Assembly (NCBI GenBank): GCA_027620105.1
Contig: JAQCIA010000003.1
Location: 1 to 20,688, forward strand
Length of the DNA: 20,688 nucleotides
Reading direction: 5' to 3'
From: Verrucomicrobiota bacterium
GTDB lineage: Bacteria > Verrucomicrobiota > Kiritimatiellia > UBA8416 > JAIOPI01
The translations under genes were made by a program, and so were the position numbers. Under the pieces are notes generated by a model. That model saw only the letters and a list, made by a program, of their open reading frames with translations. It did no database searches and was not told the origin of the DNA. This document shows, one piece after another, positions 1 through 7,392 of this stretch; position 1 is the stretch's first letter; each line of letters starts with the position of its first letter.

Positions 1-518
1 GCGACGGCGCGGGGGCCGCGGTGCTGCGAGCGGGCGTGCCGGGGCGCGGGATTATTGGTACGGTTGCGGGGTCGGACGGGACGCTGGCGGGGCTGCTGCA
101 TATTCCTGGCGGCGGGAGCCGGAGCCCGTCGTCGCACGAGACCATTGATCAGCGGCTGCACTATCTCAAAATGCAAGGCAATGAGGTGTTCAAGCACGCC
201 GTGCGTTGCATGTGCGATGCGAGCCAGGAAGTGCTCGAGCGCCATGGGCTCAAGGCCGAAGACGTCAAGTGGGTGGTGCCGCACCAGGCCAACTTGCGCA
301 TCATTCAAGCGATTGCGCAGCGTCTCGGCATTGGCATGGAGCGGTTTTGTCTGAATTTGGACCAGGTCGGGAATATGTCCAGTGCATCGATCCCGGTGGC
401 GCTCGACGAGGCGGTGCGCGCGGGGCGGATTCAGAACGGTGATCTGGTTTTGTTTGTGGCGTTTGGCGGCGGGTTCACCTGGGGTGCCAGCGTGATTGAG
501 TGGCACCATGGCAAGTAA
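1..518 (+). CDS. fabH: 3-oxoacyl-ACP synthase III (FabH), C-terminal part; 5' end outside window
   Basis: This is the last ~171 codons of beta-ketoacyl-ACP synthase III, the cytoplasmic enzyme that condenses acetyl-CoA with malonyl-ACP to start type II fatty-acid synthesis. The reading frame is open from base 3 to the TAA at 516-518, and its first residues (DGAGAAVL) are already inside the thiolase fold. The internal GTG at base 21 is therefore not the real start. Two of the three catalytic residues are visible: His in VPHQANLRI and Asn in GNMSSASIP. The active-site Cys would lie upstream of the window. The C-terminus (FGGGFTWGAS) is typical of FabH. The gene overlaps the next one (fabD) by 11 bases, which suggests translational coupling in a fab operon. 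Confidence 0.96.
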   Translation, partial: DGAGAAVLRAGVPGRGIIGTVAGSDGTLAGLLHIPGGGSRSPSSHETIDQRLHYLKMQGNEVFKHAVRCMCDASQEVLERHGLKAEDVKWVVPHQANLRIIQAIAQRLGIGMERFCLNLDQVGNMSSASIPVALDEAVRAGRIQNGDLVLFVAFGGGFTWGASVIEWHHGK

Positions 519-1455
519 GTTGGCGGTTGTTTTTGCGGGGCAGGGCGCGCAGGCCGTGGGGATGGGGCGGGACCTGGCCGAGGCCCATCCGGAATGCCGG
601 GATCTGTTTCAGCGGGCTGATGAGGCGCTGGGCTATGGGCTCTCCAAAATCTGTTTTGAGGGGCCGGTCGAGGAACTGACCCGCTCCAATCATTGCCAGC
701 CGGCAATCTTTGTGGCTAGCCTGGCGTGTTTTCATACGCTGATGCGCGAGATGCCCGAGTTGCAGTTTGCGGGCACGGCGGGGCTCAGCCTTGGCGAGTG
801 GACCGCGCTGCAAATAGCCGGTGCGATTACCTTTGAAGACGCGCTGCGGGCGCTCGAGGCGCGGGGCCGGTTCATGCAGGAAGCGTGCGAGGCGAGCGAG
901 GGCGGGATGGTGAGCGTCATGGGATTGGCCCCGGAACGTTGCGCCGACGTGGCGGCGGAGGCGGGGGTGGAGGTGGCGAACCTCAATTCGCGCGAACAGA
1001 CGGTACTTTCCGGGCGCAAGGAAGACATCGTGAAAGCGGAGGCGCTGGCCAAGGTGGCCGGGGCCAAGAAAACCGTGGTTCTGAATGTGGCGGGGGCATT
1101 TCATTCCCGGCTCATGCAGCCGGCGGCGGATCGGTTGGCGGAATTTCTGGCGGGGGTGCCGCTGGTGACGCCGAAGGTCACAGTGCTGTCGAACGTGACG
1201 GGGGAACCGCACGGCAATCCGGATCAGATGCGGCGTGACTTGGTGCGTCAGGTGACGGGGTCCGTGCGCTGGGTTGGGTGCATCGAGTGGTTTGCGGCGC
1301 AGGGGATTCGGGGATATGTTGAGTGCGGGCCGGGAAAAGTGCTATCCAGTCTGATCAAGCGCATCCAGGTGGACGCACGGGTGGCGAACGTACAGGATGT
1401 GGGTAGCCTGGAAAAGACGGTTGCGGCGCTAAAGACCGCAGAATGGGAGGCATAA
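508..1455 (+). CDS. fabD: Malonyl-CoA:ACP transacylase (FabD)
   Basis: FabD transfers malonyl from CoA to the phosphopantetheine arm of acyl carrier protein and so provides the extender unit for fatty-acid elongation. The 315-residue product has the usual family length (about 310). The N-terminal VFAGQGAQ motif, the nucleophile elbow GLSLGE with Ser94 and the catalytic His199 in GAFHSRLM are all present. I chose the ATG at 508, giving MASKLAVVFAGQG, because it places the first beta strand as in the family. A TTG twelve bases upstream (496) is in frame but has no better ribosome site. The start lies inside the end of fabH (11-base overlap), and fabG begins two bases after the stop. Confidence 0.96.
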   Translation: MASKLAVVFAGQGAQAVGMGRDLAEAHPECRDLFQRADEALGYGLSKICFEGPVEELTRSNHCQPAIFVASLACFHTLMREMPELQFAGTAGLSLGEWTALQIAGAITFEDALRALEARGRFMQEACEASEGGMVSVMGLAPERCADVAAEAGVEVANLNSREQTVLSGRKEDIVKAEALAKVAGAKKTVVLNVAGAFHSRLMQPAADRLAEFLAGVPLVTPKVTVLSNVTGEPHGNPDQMRRDLVRQVTGSVRWVGCIEWFAAQGIRGYVECGPGKVLSSLIKRIQVDARVANVQDVGSLEKTVAALKTAEWEA

Positions 1456-1456
1456 G

Positions 1457-2200
1457 ATGGGAGCTGTTGAAGGCAAGATTGCCCTGGTGACCGGCGCAGC
1501 GCGCGGGATCGGCCGGGCCATTGCGGAAGAGTTGGCGGCCGAGGGTGCGGATCTGGTGCTGTGCGACCTCAAGGCTGAGTGGCTGAGCGAAACGGCGGCG
1601 GCGATTCAGGCCAAGGGGCGCAAGGCGGTGTGTCTGCCGGCGGACGTGGGCAACGGCGAGTCGGTGGACGCTGCTGTGGCGGAAGCCGTCAAGCAGTGCG
1701 GCCGGATCGATATCTTGGTCAACAATGCCGGCATTACCAAGGACACGTTCCTGGCGCGCATGAGCGAGCAGGACTGGGATGCGGTGATCAACGTTAACCT
1801 TAAGGGGACCTTCCTGTTTACCAAGGCGGTCGGGAAGGTCATGATGAAGCAGCGGGGGGGCGCGATCGTCAATATAGCGTCGATTATTGGCTTGATCGGA
1901 AATGCGGGCCAATGTAACTATGCGGCGTCAAAGGCCGGGGTGATCGCCCTGACCAAGTCAGTCGCTAAGGAATTGGCCAGCCGGAACGTTCGTGCCAACG
2001 CAGTGGCGCCGGGATTCATCGATACGAAGATGACCGAGGTGCTGGCGGACGACATCAAGAAGCAGATGTTGGCATTGATTCCTTTGGGGCGTTTCGGTCA
2101 GCCTCGCGATGTTGCCCGGGTGGTGGTCTTTTTGGCGGGCGAGCAGTCGGCCTATTTGACTGGGCAGGTGTTGACGGTGGCAGGTGGGATGGCAATGTAG
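1457..2200 (+). CDS. fabG: 3-oxoacyl-ACP reductase (FabG)
   Basis: FabG is the NADPH-dependent short-chain dehydrogenase that reduces 3-oxoacyl-ACP to 3-hydroxyacyl-ACP. The 247-residue product is the standard length. Visible motifs are the Rossmann nucleotide loop TGAARGIG (residues 12-19), NNAG (89-92), and the catalytic tetrad Asn114, Ser142, Tyr155, Lys159 (YAASK). The C-terminus ends in the conserved TGQVLTVAGGM. A good ribosome site (GGGAGG, 1445-1450) sits in the end of fabD, seven bases before the ATG. Its place between fabD and acpP fits elongation rather than an unrelated SDR role. Confidence 0.97.
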   Translation: MGAVEGKIALVTGAARGIGRAIAEELAAEGADLVLCDLKAEWLSETAAAIQAKGRKAVCLPADVGNGESVDAAVAEAVKQCGRIDILVNNAGITKDTFLARMSEQDWDAVINVNLKGTFLFTKAVGKVMMKQRGGAIVNIASIIGLIGNAGQCNYAASKAGVIALTKSVAKELASRNVRANAVAPGFIDTKMTEVLADDIKKQMLALIPLGRFGQPRDVARVVVFLAGEQSAYLTGQVLTVAGGMAM

Positions 2201-2263
2201 GGCGGGACTTGCCCGTGGGTATTAAGTCGGGTAGCGGTTACGGTTAGAAAAGGAGAACCAATC

Positions 2264-2506
2264 ATGTCGCTGGAAGAGAAGGTCAAGGAAATCATCGTTG
2301 AACAGTTGGGCGTCAATGCGGACCAGGTGACGGCCCAGGCATCCTTTATTGAAGATCTCGGTGCCGATTCGCTGGACACGGTCGAACTCGTGATGGCGTT
2401 TGAAGAAGAGTTCGGGGCGGAAATCCCGGATGAAGACGCTGAGAAGCTCACGAATGTCGGGGCCGTGATTCAGTACCTGAAGGGCAAGGGCTTCGACAAA
2501 GCCTGA
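2264..2506 (+). CDS. acpP: Acyl carrier protein (AcpP)
   Basis: This is the small acidic carrier that holds growing acyl chains as thioesters on 4'-phosphopantetheine and hands them to the Fab enzymes and to lipid A and phospholipid acyltransferases. The product is 80 residues. The attachment Ser36 lies in the signature GADSLDTVELV, at the start of helix 2. The acidic recognition helix follows (AFEEEFGAEIPDEDAEK). The ATG at 2264 is preceded by the strongest Shine-Dalgarno sequence in the cluster (AAAAGGAGA, 2247-2255), as expected for one of the most abundant proteins in the cell. The gene is set apart from fabG by 63 bases and from fabF by 87 bases, the latter gap containing a terminator-like hairpin. 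Confidence 0.98.
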   Translation: MSLEEKVKEIIVEQLGVNADQVTAQASFIEDLGADSLDTVELVMAFEEEFGAEIPDEDAEKLTNVGAVIQYLKGKGFDKA

Positions 2507-2522
2507 TCTGCCCTTGGGTTTG

Positions 2523-2565
2523 CCGGGGCGGAGTGATGCCCTTCCGCACCCGGACCTTCTTTTCC
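2523..2565 (+). terminator. Terminator-like or attenuator hairpin between acpP and fabF
   Basis: The left arm CCGGGGCGGA (2523-2532) pairs with TCCGC-A-CCCGG (2543-2553). This gives a ten-base-pair GC-rich stem with one bulged A (2548) and a ten-base loop. It is followed directly by a pyrimidine tract, ACCTTCTTTTCC (2554-2565). This looks like an intrinsic terminator with an imperfect U tract. Because fabF follows 28 bases later with no obvious promoter, partial read-through (attenuation) is the likely mode, leaving acpP message in excess over fabF. The stem is seen directly; its activity is inferred. Confidence 0.6.
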
Positions 2566-2593
2566 TAACCACGTTTGGTCCTGAGTGCTTGCC

Positions 2594-3838
2594 ATGAGAC
2601 GTGCCGTCATAACGGGTATTGGCTTGGTTTCGCCCTTGGGGTGTGACCTCAAGACCGTCTGGGCGCGCATGCTGGCGGGGACCTCCGGCGTGCGCCGCAT
2701 TACCGTCTTTGATGTTTCGCCAAAGGGGTACGACACCAAGATTGGTGGCGAAGTCATCGATTTCGACATTGATGCCTATATCGGCAAAAAAGAGCAGCGC
2801 CGGATGGACATTTTCTGTCACTACGGCCTGGCGGCCGCCCAGCTGGCGATGAACGATTCTGGCCTCGACGTGGCCAAACTGGATCCCACCCGCATTGGTT
2901 CCAACGTCAGTTCCGGTATCGGCGGACTGCAGACGCTCCAGACGCAGTACGCGAATTTGCTGCAAAAGGGACCGGAACGGTGCTCGCCCTTCATGATTCC
3001 GCAGATGATCACCAACATGGTGGCGGGGTTGGTGGCGATTCGATTCAATCTCCAGGGACCGAGCTACTCCATGGTGTCGGCCTGCGCCTCCGCGGCCCAT
3101 GCGATCGGCATGGCCCAGCGGCATATTCGTGATGGTGAGGCGGACATCATGGTCACGGGCGGCGCGGAAGCCGCCATCTGCGAGCTGGGGCTGGCGGGTT
3201 TCGGCAACATGAAGGCGCTCAGCCAGCGCAACGATGAGCCGACCCGCGCGAGTCGACCTTTTGATCGCGAGCGTGACGGTTTTGTGATCGGCGAGGGCGC
3301 CGGGGTGCTTGTGGTGGAAGAACTCGAGCACGCGAAGGCACGTGGCGCGCATATCTATTGCGAAGTGGCCGGATTCGGGCAGTCCTGCGATGCGAGTCAC
3401 ATCACGGCGCCGATGGAGTCTGGCGAAGCCGGGGCGCGGGCCATGAAACTGGCCCTGAAAGATGCAGCGATGAATCCCGAAGATGTGGATTATATCAATG
3501 CGCACGGCACCAGCACGCCCCTGAACGACAAGATCGAGACCAAGGTCATCAAGCTTGCCTTGGGTGAGGCGCTCGCCCGCAAGGTCACGATCAGTTCCAC
3601 GAAGTCCATGACCGGACATTTGCTTGGTGCGGCGGGTGGCATCGAAGGCGCGGCCTGCGCGCTGGCCATCAAACACGGAGCGATCCCGCCCACGATCAAT
3701 CTGGAAACCCCCGATCCCGAGTGCGACCTCGATTACACGCCCAACACCGCGCGCCAGAAGCCGGTCCGTGCGGCACTGAAGACAGCGCTGGGTTTCGGCG
3801 GTCACAATATCTGCCTCGCGTTCAAAGCGTTGGCGTGA
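2594..3838 (+). CDS. fabF: 3-oxoacyl-ACP synthase II (FabF)
   Basis: FabF is the elongating condensing enzyme (KAS II) that joins malonyl-ACP to acyl-ACP. The 414-residue product matches the family length. The catalytic triad is complete: Cys164 in VSACASAAHA, His304 in NAHGTSTPLND and His342 in TGHLLGAAGG, with Lys337 (STKSMTGH) alongside. The C-terminal FGFGGHN-type loop appears as GFGGHNICLAF. I chose the ATG at 2594 (MRRAVITGIGLVSPLG) over the in-frame GTG at 2585 because family members begin right at this strand. No clear Shine-Dalgarno precedes either. It is FabF rather than FabB by its GTSTPLND and GHLLGAAG context and its place after acpP. Confidence 0.96.
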   Translation: MRRAVITGIGLVSPLGCDLKTVWARMLAGTSGVRRITVFDVSPKGYDTKIGGEVIDFDIDAYIGKKEQRRMDIFCHYGLAAAQLAMNDSGLDVAKLDPTRIGSNVSSGIGGLQTLQTQYANLLQKGPERCSPFMIPQMITNMVAGLVAIRFNLQGPSYSMVSACASAAHAIGMAQRHIRDGEADIMVTGGAEAAICELGLAGFGNMKALSQRNDEPTRASRPFDRERDGFVIGEGAGVLVVEELEHAKARGAHIYCEVAGFGQSCDASHITAPMESGEAGARAMKLALKDAAMNPEDVDYINAHGTSTPLNDKIETKVIKLALGEALARKVTISSTKSMTGHLLGAAGGIEGAACALAIKHGAIPPTINLETPDPECDLDYTPNTARQKPVRAALKTALGFGGHNICLAFKALA

Positions 3839-3872
3839 GTGACGGCGGCGGGGCTTCCTGACCGGTGCACGC

Positions 3873-4634
3873 ATGAAGTTGAATCTGAAGTTTCTGGGGT
3901 GGCTGGCCCTGGCGGTGCTGACCGTCGCGGTGATTAGCAATGTGATCATCCATCGGGCGACGAGTGCCGTTGTGCGCAGCCAGACGGGATTCGACCTGAC
4001 CTTTGATCGCATTAAGGTTGGTCTGTTCCGGCCGTCGCTGGAGATCACCGAGCTCAAGCTGTTCAATCCGCCGGACTATGCGGAGCGCCCCGCTGTGTAC
4101 ATTCGGCGGGCCTACGTGCGCTACTCCCCGATGGTGCTGTTCGGCCGCGATACCCATTTGCACGAAGTCGTGTTGGACATGCCGCGGGTGGTGGTGGTGC
4201 GCAAGGCGGATGGCGAAACGAATTTGTCGCGTTTGGGGAAATCCGTAAGGCCGGCGGATGTGGGCATCGCGTCTGCTACGCCAGTGGATTGGAAAGCGTC
4301 TGATGAGAAAAAGCCGCCGCGCCCGTTGCGCATCGACAAGTTGACGGTGAAGTTAGGCGATGCGCAGTTGATTGTGCATTCACCCCGTGGTGGTGCGGCG
4401 CGTTTCCGTTCCATTGAGATGAACATCGAGCGGACTTATCAGAATGTGACCGACTTGAATCAAGTGGCACTCAGGCTCGTGGCGGAAATCGTGGCGAATG
4501 AAACGGTTGAGGTGGTGAACAAGGTTTCCACGAAATTGCAGCGGAGCGGGGACATGGAAAAACTTGGGAAGGGCACGCGCAAGTTGGGCAACAAGCTCAA
4601 CACCAAGCTCAAGAGGACCAAGCTGGAGGATTGA
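3873..4634 (+). CDS. Membrane-anchored AsmA-like / DUF748-like protein of unknown function
   Basis: The product has 253 residues. A single hydrophobic N-terminal segment (about residues 8-27) acts as an anchor or uncleaved signal. A beta-rich periplasmic-type stretch follows (about 35-125), with pattern TGFDLTFDRIKVGLF, ITELKLFNP and VVLDMPRVVVVRK-GETNLSRL. Strand pairs around 'fdrIkvglfrPsleItelklfNPpdY' and the 'ETNLSRL' turn resemble the N-terminal domain of AsmA-family proteins (envelope bridge or lipid-transport proteins). The C-terminal quarter is Lys/Arg rich (KLGKGTRKLGNKLNTKLKR). Full AsmA proteins are much longer, so this is a short version or a family of its own. It follows fabF by 34 bases and may be co-transcribed with the fatty-acid genes. 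No clear ribosome site is visible. A role in lipid handling at the envelope is inference only. Confidence 0.6.
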   Translation: MKLNLKFLGWLALAVLTVAVISNVIIHRATSAVVRSQTGFDLTFDRIKVGLFRPSLEITELKLFNPPDYAERPAVYIRRAYVRYSPMVLFGRDTHLHEVVLDMPRVVVVRKADGETNLSRLGKSVRPADVGIASATPVDWKASDEKKPPRPLRIDKLTVKLGDAQLIVHSPRGGAARFRSIEMNIERTYQNVTDLNQVALRLVAEIVANETVEVVNKVSTKLQRSGDMEKLGKGTRKLGNKLNTKLKRTKLED

Positions 4635-4642
4635 GGGGCTCG

Positions 4643-6001
4643 CTATGGCGCCGTCCCGATGCGCGCGCGGACGAGATCGGCCAGCGTGTTGGCGATGCGC
4701 TCGGTCATGGCGATGGTGGGGCCTTCGACCATGACGCGGCAGATGGGCTCCGTGCCGGAATAGCGCACGAAGACGCGGCCGGCGTCGGCCAGTTCATCTG
4801 CGCCCTTCCGAATGGCAGCCTGCAAGCCGGCGATGGAGTCGATTGGGGGCTTTTCCGCGACGGGAACGTTGATGAGAGCCTGGGGGGCGATCTGCATGAC
4901 GTCGGCCAGACGCGAGAGCGGGGTTTGCGTTTGCTGCATGATGGCGAGTACTTGCAGGCAGGAAATGATTCCGTCGCCGGTGCTGTGGTGGTCCAGAAAG
5001 AGGATGTGACCCGACTGTTCGCCGCCAAGATTGGCGCCGACATCACGCATTTTGACAAGCACATTGCGATCGCCAACATTCGCTTCACAATAGCCAATGC
5101 CGAGGCCCTTGAGCGCCATGCGCAAGCCGATGTTGCTCATGGGGGTGCAGACAAGCTGATTGCCGGCCAGGATGCCGCGGGCTTGCATGTCCTGAGCGCA
5201 GATGGCGAGCACGTGGTCGCCGGTCAGGGCCTGGCCCTTTTCGTCGACCGCGATCATGCGGTCGCCGTCACCATCAAAGGCGAGTCCGGCATGGGCGCCG
5301 ACTTCCACCACTTTCCGGGCGAGCTCCTCAGGATGTTGTGAGCCGCAACGGCGATTGATGTTTGTGCCATCGGGTGTGTGATGGAGGGTGGTGACGCGCG
5401 CGCCGAGTTCGGAAAATACAATGGGGGCCACTTTGTAGGTGGCACCGTTCGCGCAATCCAACACGAGGTGCAGGCCGTCGAGGGATAAATCCCTGGGGAA
5501 CGCATTTTTGCAGAACACGATGTAGCGGCCCAAGGCGTCTTCAATGCGGAAGGCTTTGCCCACGTGATCGGCGGTGGGGCGGATGTCGTTGATGCGCCCC
5601 GAAGATACGAGGGCTTCGATTTCGGCTTCCATGGCGTCGGAAAGTTTGATGCCGCCGCGGGCGAAAATCTTGATGCCGTTGTCCTGGAATGGATTGTGCG
5701 AGGCGGAGATGACGATGCCGGCGTCGGCGCGCATGCTCTCGGTGATGAAAGCGATGCCGGGGGTGGGCAGGGGGCCGACGAGCAGCACGTCCACGCCCAT
5801 GGAGCAGATGCCGGCGGTGAGGGCGTTCTCCAGCATGTAGCCGCTGAGGCGCGTGTCCTTGCCGATGACGATGCGGTGGCGTCCCTCATGCTGACGGCAG
5901 ATATGTGCGGTGGCGCGGCCGACCGCGAGCGCCGTCTCGGCGGTCATCGGCCAGGTGTTGGCCACGCCGCGGATGCCATCGGTTCCGAAAAGTTTGCCCA
6001 T
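4643..6001 (-). CDS. glmM: Phosphoglucosamine mutase (GlmM)
   Basis: GlmM interconverts glucosamine-6-phosphate and glucosamine-1-phosphate, the step before UDP-GlcNAc in peptidoglycan and lipid A synthesis. The 452-residue product matches the family. Domain landmarks are the N-terminal GTDGIRG (7-13), the phosphoserine loop ISASHNP with Ser101, the metal site DGDGDR (Asp243, Asp245, Asp247) and the C-terminal phosphate-binding loop RYSGTEP (413-419). The Ser in the ASHNP loop and the start MGKLFGTDGIRG mark GlmM rather than the phosphomannomutase/phosphoglucomutase branch. The ATG has a good ribosome site (GAGGGA on the minus strand, 6008-6013). It begins only three bases after the stop of the upstream beta-helix gene, so the two form an operon. 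Confidence 0.96.
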   Translation of the reverse strand: MGKLFGTDGIRGVANTWPMTAETALAVGRATAHICRQHEGRHRIVIGKDTRLSGYMLENALTAGICSMGVDVLLVGPLPTPGIAFITESMRADAGIVISASHNPFQDNGIKIFARGGIKLSDAMEAEIEALVSSGRINDIRPTADHVGKAFRIEDALGRYIVFCKNAFPRDLSLDGLHLVLDCANGATYKVAPIVFSELGARVTTLHHTPDGTNINRRCGSQHPEELARKVVEVGAHAGLAFDGDGDRMIAVDEKGQALTGDHVLAICAQDMQARGILAGNQLVCTPMSNIGLRMALKGLGIGYCEANVGDRNVLVKMRDVGANLGGEQSGHILFLDHHSTGDGIISCLQVLAIMQQTQTPLSRLADVMQIAPQALINVPVAEKPPIDSIAGLQAAIRKGADELADAGRVFVRYSGTEPICRVMVEGPTIAMTERIANTLADLVRARIGTAP

Positions 6002-6004
6002 CGG

Positions 6005-7249
6005 TTATCCCTCGCTTCGGCCTCTCCCGGGGGGAGAGAGTGTGTGGTTGGCAATTGAAACGCGGGCAACGACGTCATCGACGATGCCTTGCAGCCAGGC
6101 GGTGCCAAGGCTGCGGGTTTCGGGATCGGTGGCGCGCAGCGCGTCTATATATGACGATGCCGAGGTGGCGCCGAGGTGGGGCAGGAAAGCGGCGCAGGCT
6201 GGTTTGTCGGAAACGGGCTGGACAAGCGCCTGGGACAGGGCGGGCCACTGTTTGGCAAAGTCGGTTTGAAACTGGGTTTCGGCGGCATAGGCGGGTGGCA
6301 AGTTGGCGGCGGACGCGGCGAGTTTCTGGGCCAGTTCACCGAGGCGGGTGACGCGTTCGGCCAGCATGCTGGCGATGCGGGTGAGGGCTCCGGCGTGGGC
6401 GGCCGCGGCGAAGGGGTCGCCTTGCATGAAGCGGGCGCGCACCTGTTCGTACCAGTGACGGAGCGCATGCAGGTTCCCGATATAGAGGAGGTTGTTGCGC
6501 ACCGCGCGATAGGCATTGCGGTAGACGCCGGGCAAGATGACTTTCGTGCCTTCGCGGCGGGGCCCATAGTGCAGATGGCCACCTTCCTCGATGTCGCCGC
6601 GCCAGATCGTGCCGGCGGCAATTAAGGTGCCAAAGGCGATGCGCGCCGGTCCCACGAGTCCGCCCTGCCCGCCGAGAAAGATAGGCGCCTGGTCAAGCAT
6701 GACGCCGCGCGGAACGTCGCCGATCAGCGATGCGGTGGCCTTGTCGCGGTTGGGCGTATAGTTGAAATGCACATAGGAGGAGCCCACTTCGCTATGGTTC
6801 CGGCGGTTCGTGCCGCCGGCCATGAGGCAGTCGCAAAAATTCACGAGGCTGCCGGTGGTGACGAAGGGCATGAGCAGGGTTTGTTTGAACCCCACGGCAT
6901 GTCCGCTGCTGACCTGTTCTTCTAATAGTGTGCCGGGGCGCACGTGGGCATCGGCGCCAAGGGTCACCCCGGTAAGCAAGGTCGACTCTGCGCAGTAGCC
7001 GCTTGCGAGGGTCACGTCCGCCTGCAACTGACAATTTTCCAGGGTGAGCGGTCCTTCGCGACCGAGGACGCAGCCCGGGCCGATGCGGGTGTTCGCGCCG
7101 CGGATGCGGCAACCGGGATGAATCTCCACACCCGGTGCGATGGTTCCCGGCGGTAGGGCCGGATCTATATAGGTCGAAATCGGGTCGAGGATGATCACAC
7201 CCTGGGCGCCATGGGCGGCGGTGGTGGGTGTTGAACTAGCACTGGTCAT
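6005..7249 (-). CDS. Stand-alone GlmU-like left-handed beta-helix (hexapeptide repeat) protein
   Basis: The product is 414 residues from the ATG at 7249. An in-frame GTG at 7276 adds nine residues but lacks a ribosome site. Residues about 15-225 show hexapeptide turns (IAPGVEIHPGCRI, ANTRIGPGCVLG, VTLGADAHVRPGTLLEE, LVGPARIAFGTLIAAGTIW) of a left-handed beta-helix. The region 104-175 aligns by eye with the GlmU acetyltransferase half: RPGT, the glycine loop at 133, and NYTPNRDKATASLIGD against GlmU NYDGANKFKTIIGD. Where GlmU has the catalytic His in GHLTYLGD this protein has GSLVNFCD. There is no N-terminal uridyltransferase domain. A helical tail of ~150 residues (LRHWYEQVRARF, MLAERVTRLGELAQKLA) follows. 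I recall similar proteins annotated as 'UDP-GlcNAc pyrophosphorylase-related', though no nucleotidyltransferase motif is present. The operon with glmM supports an amino-sugar role; the reaction is unknown. Confidence 0.72.
   Translation of the reverse strand: MTSASSTPTTAAHGAQGVIILDPISTYIDPALPPGTIAPGVEIHPGCRIRGANTRIGPGCVLGREGPLTLENCQLQADVTLASGYCAESTLLTGVTLGADAHVRPGTLLEEQVSSGHAVGFKQTLLMPFVTTGSLVNFCDCLMAGGTNRRNHSEVGSSYVHFNYTPNRDKATASLIGDVPRGVMLDQAPIFLGGQGGLVGPARIAFGTLIAAGTIWRGDIEEGGHLHYGPRREGTKVILPGVYRNAYRAVRNNLLYIGNLHALRHWYEQVRARFMQGDPFAAAAHAGALTRIASMLAERVTRLGELAQKLAASAANLPPAYAAETQFQTDFAKQWPALSQALVQPVSDKPACAAFLPHLGATSASSYIDALRATDPETRSLGTAWLQGIVDDVVARVSIANHTLSPPGRGRSEG
6022..6038 (-). repeat. 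Hairpin at the end of the beta-helix gene, just upstream of glmM
   Basis: CTCTCCC (6022-6028) and GGGAGAG (6032-6038) form a perfect seven-base-pair stem around a three-base loop. The hairpin encodes the last residues of the beta-helix protein (SPPGRGRSEG) and lies about nine bases upstream of the glmM ribosome site. It could shape translation or stability of the glmM message. It also resembles the CTCTCCC...GGGAGAG short inverted repeats common between genes in many bacteria, which may have been captured as a C-terminal tail. Confidence 0.45.
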
Positions 7250-7392
7250 TGATAATCCCAAATTTATGCCAAACACCAGCGGCTGACAATGGCATACTCA
7301 ACCCCCGACCGGCAGGGGAGTTCCATTTATAGCTTGACGGTGAGAGGCGCCTGTTTCAGAGTTCAGGAACTTTTTTCTGGAGGTTCTCAAAC
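7250..7392. promoter_or_regulatory. Divergent intergenic region between the glmM operon and the mre operon
   Basis: This is the only divergent junction in the window, so promoters for both operons should lie here. For the plus strand a TTGACG box (7334-7339) could be a -35 element, but no good -10 follows at 16-18 bases. For the minus strand TATAAA (complement of 7326-7331) is a possible -10 with no clear -35 partner. The mreB GTG is preceded by a strong ribosome site (GGAGG, 7379-7383). Promoter calls are weak; only the location is well supported. Confidence 0.4.

Noticed and set aside
2200..2215. GGGC/GCCC inverted repeat just after fabG
   Set aside because: The stem is only four base pairs with no T tract, too weak to support a terminator call in GC-rich DNA.
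2222..4066. Long minus-strand open frame of 614 codons opposite acpP and fabF
   Set aside because: It is entirely antisense to two clear genes and reads as a His/Arg-rich string with no family motif. High G+C coding DNA often gives such mirror frames.
4631..5341. 236-codon plus-strand frame opposite glmM
   Set aside because: GlmM on the minus strand has every active-site motif. The plus frame is Asp/Gly/Ala/His-rich mirror sequence.
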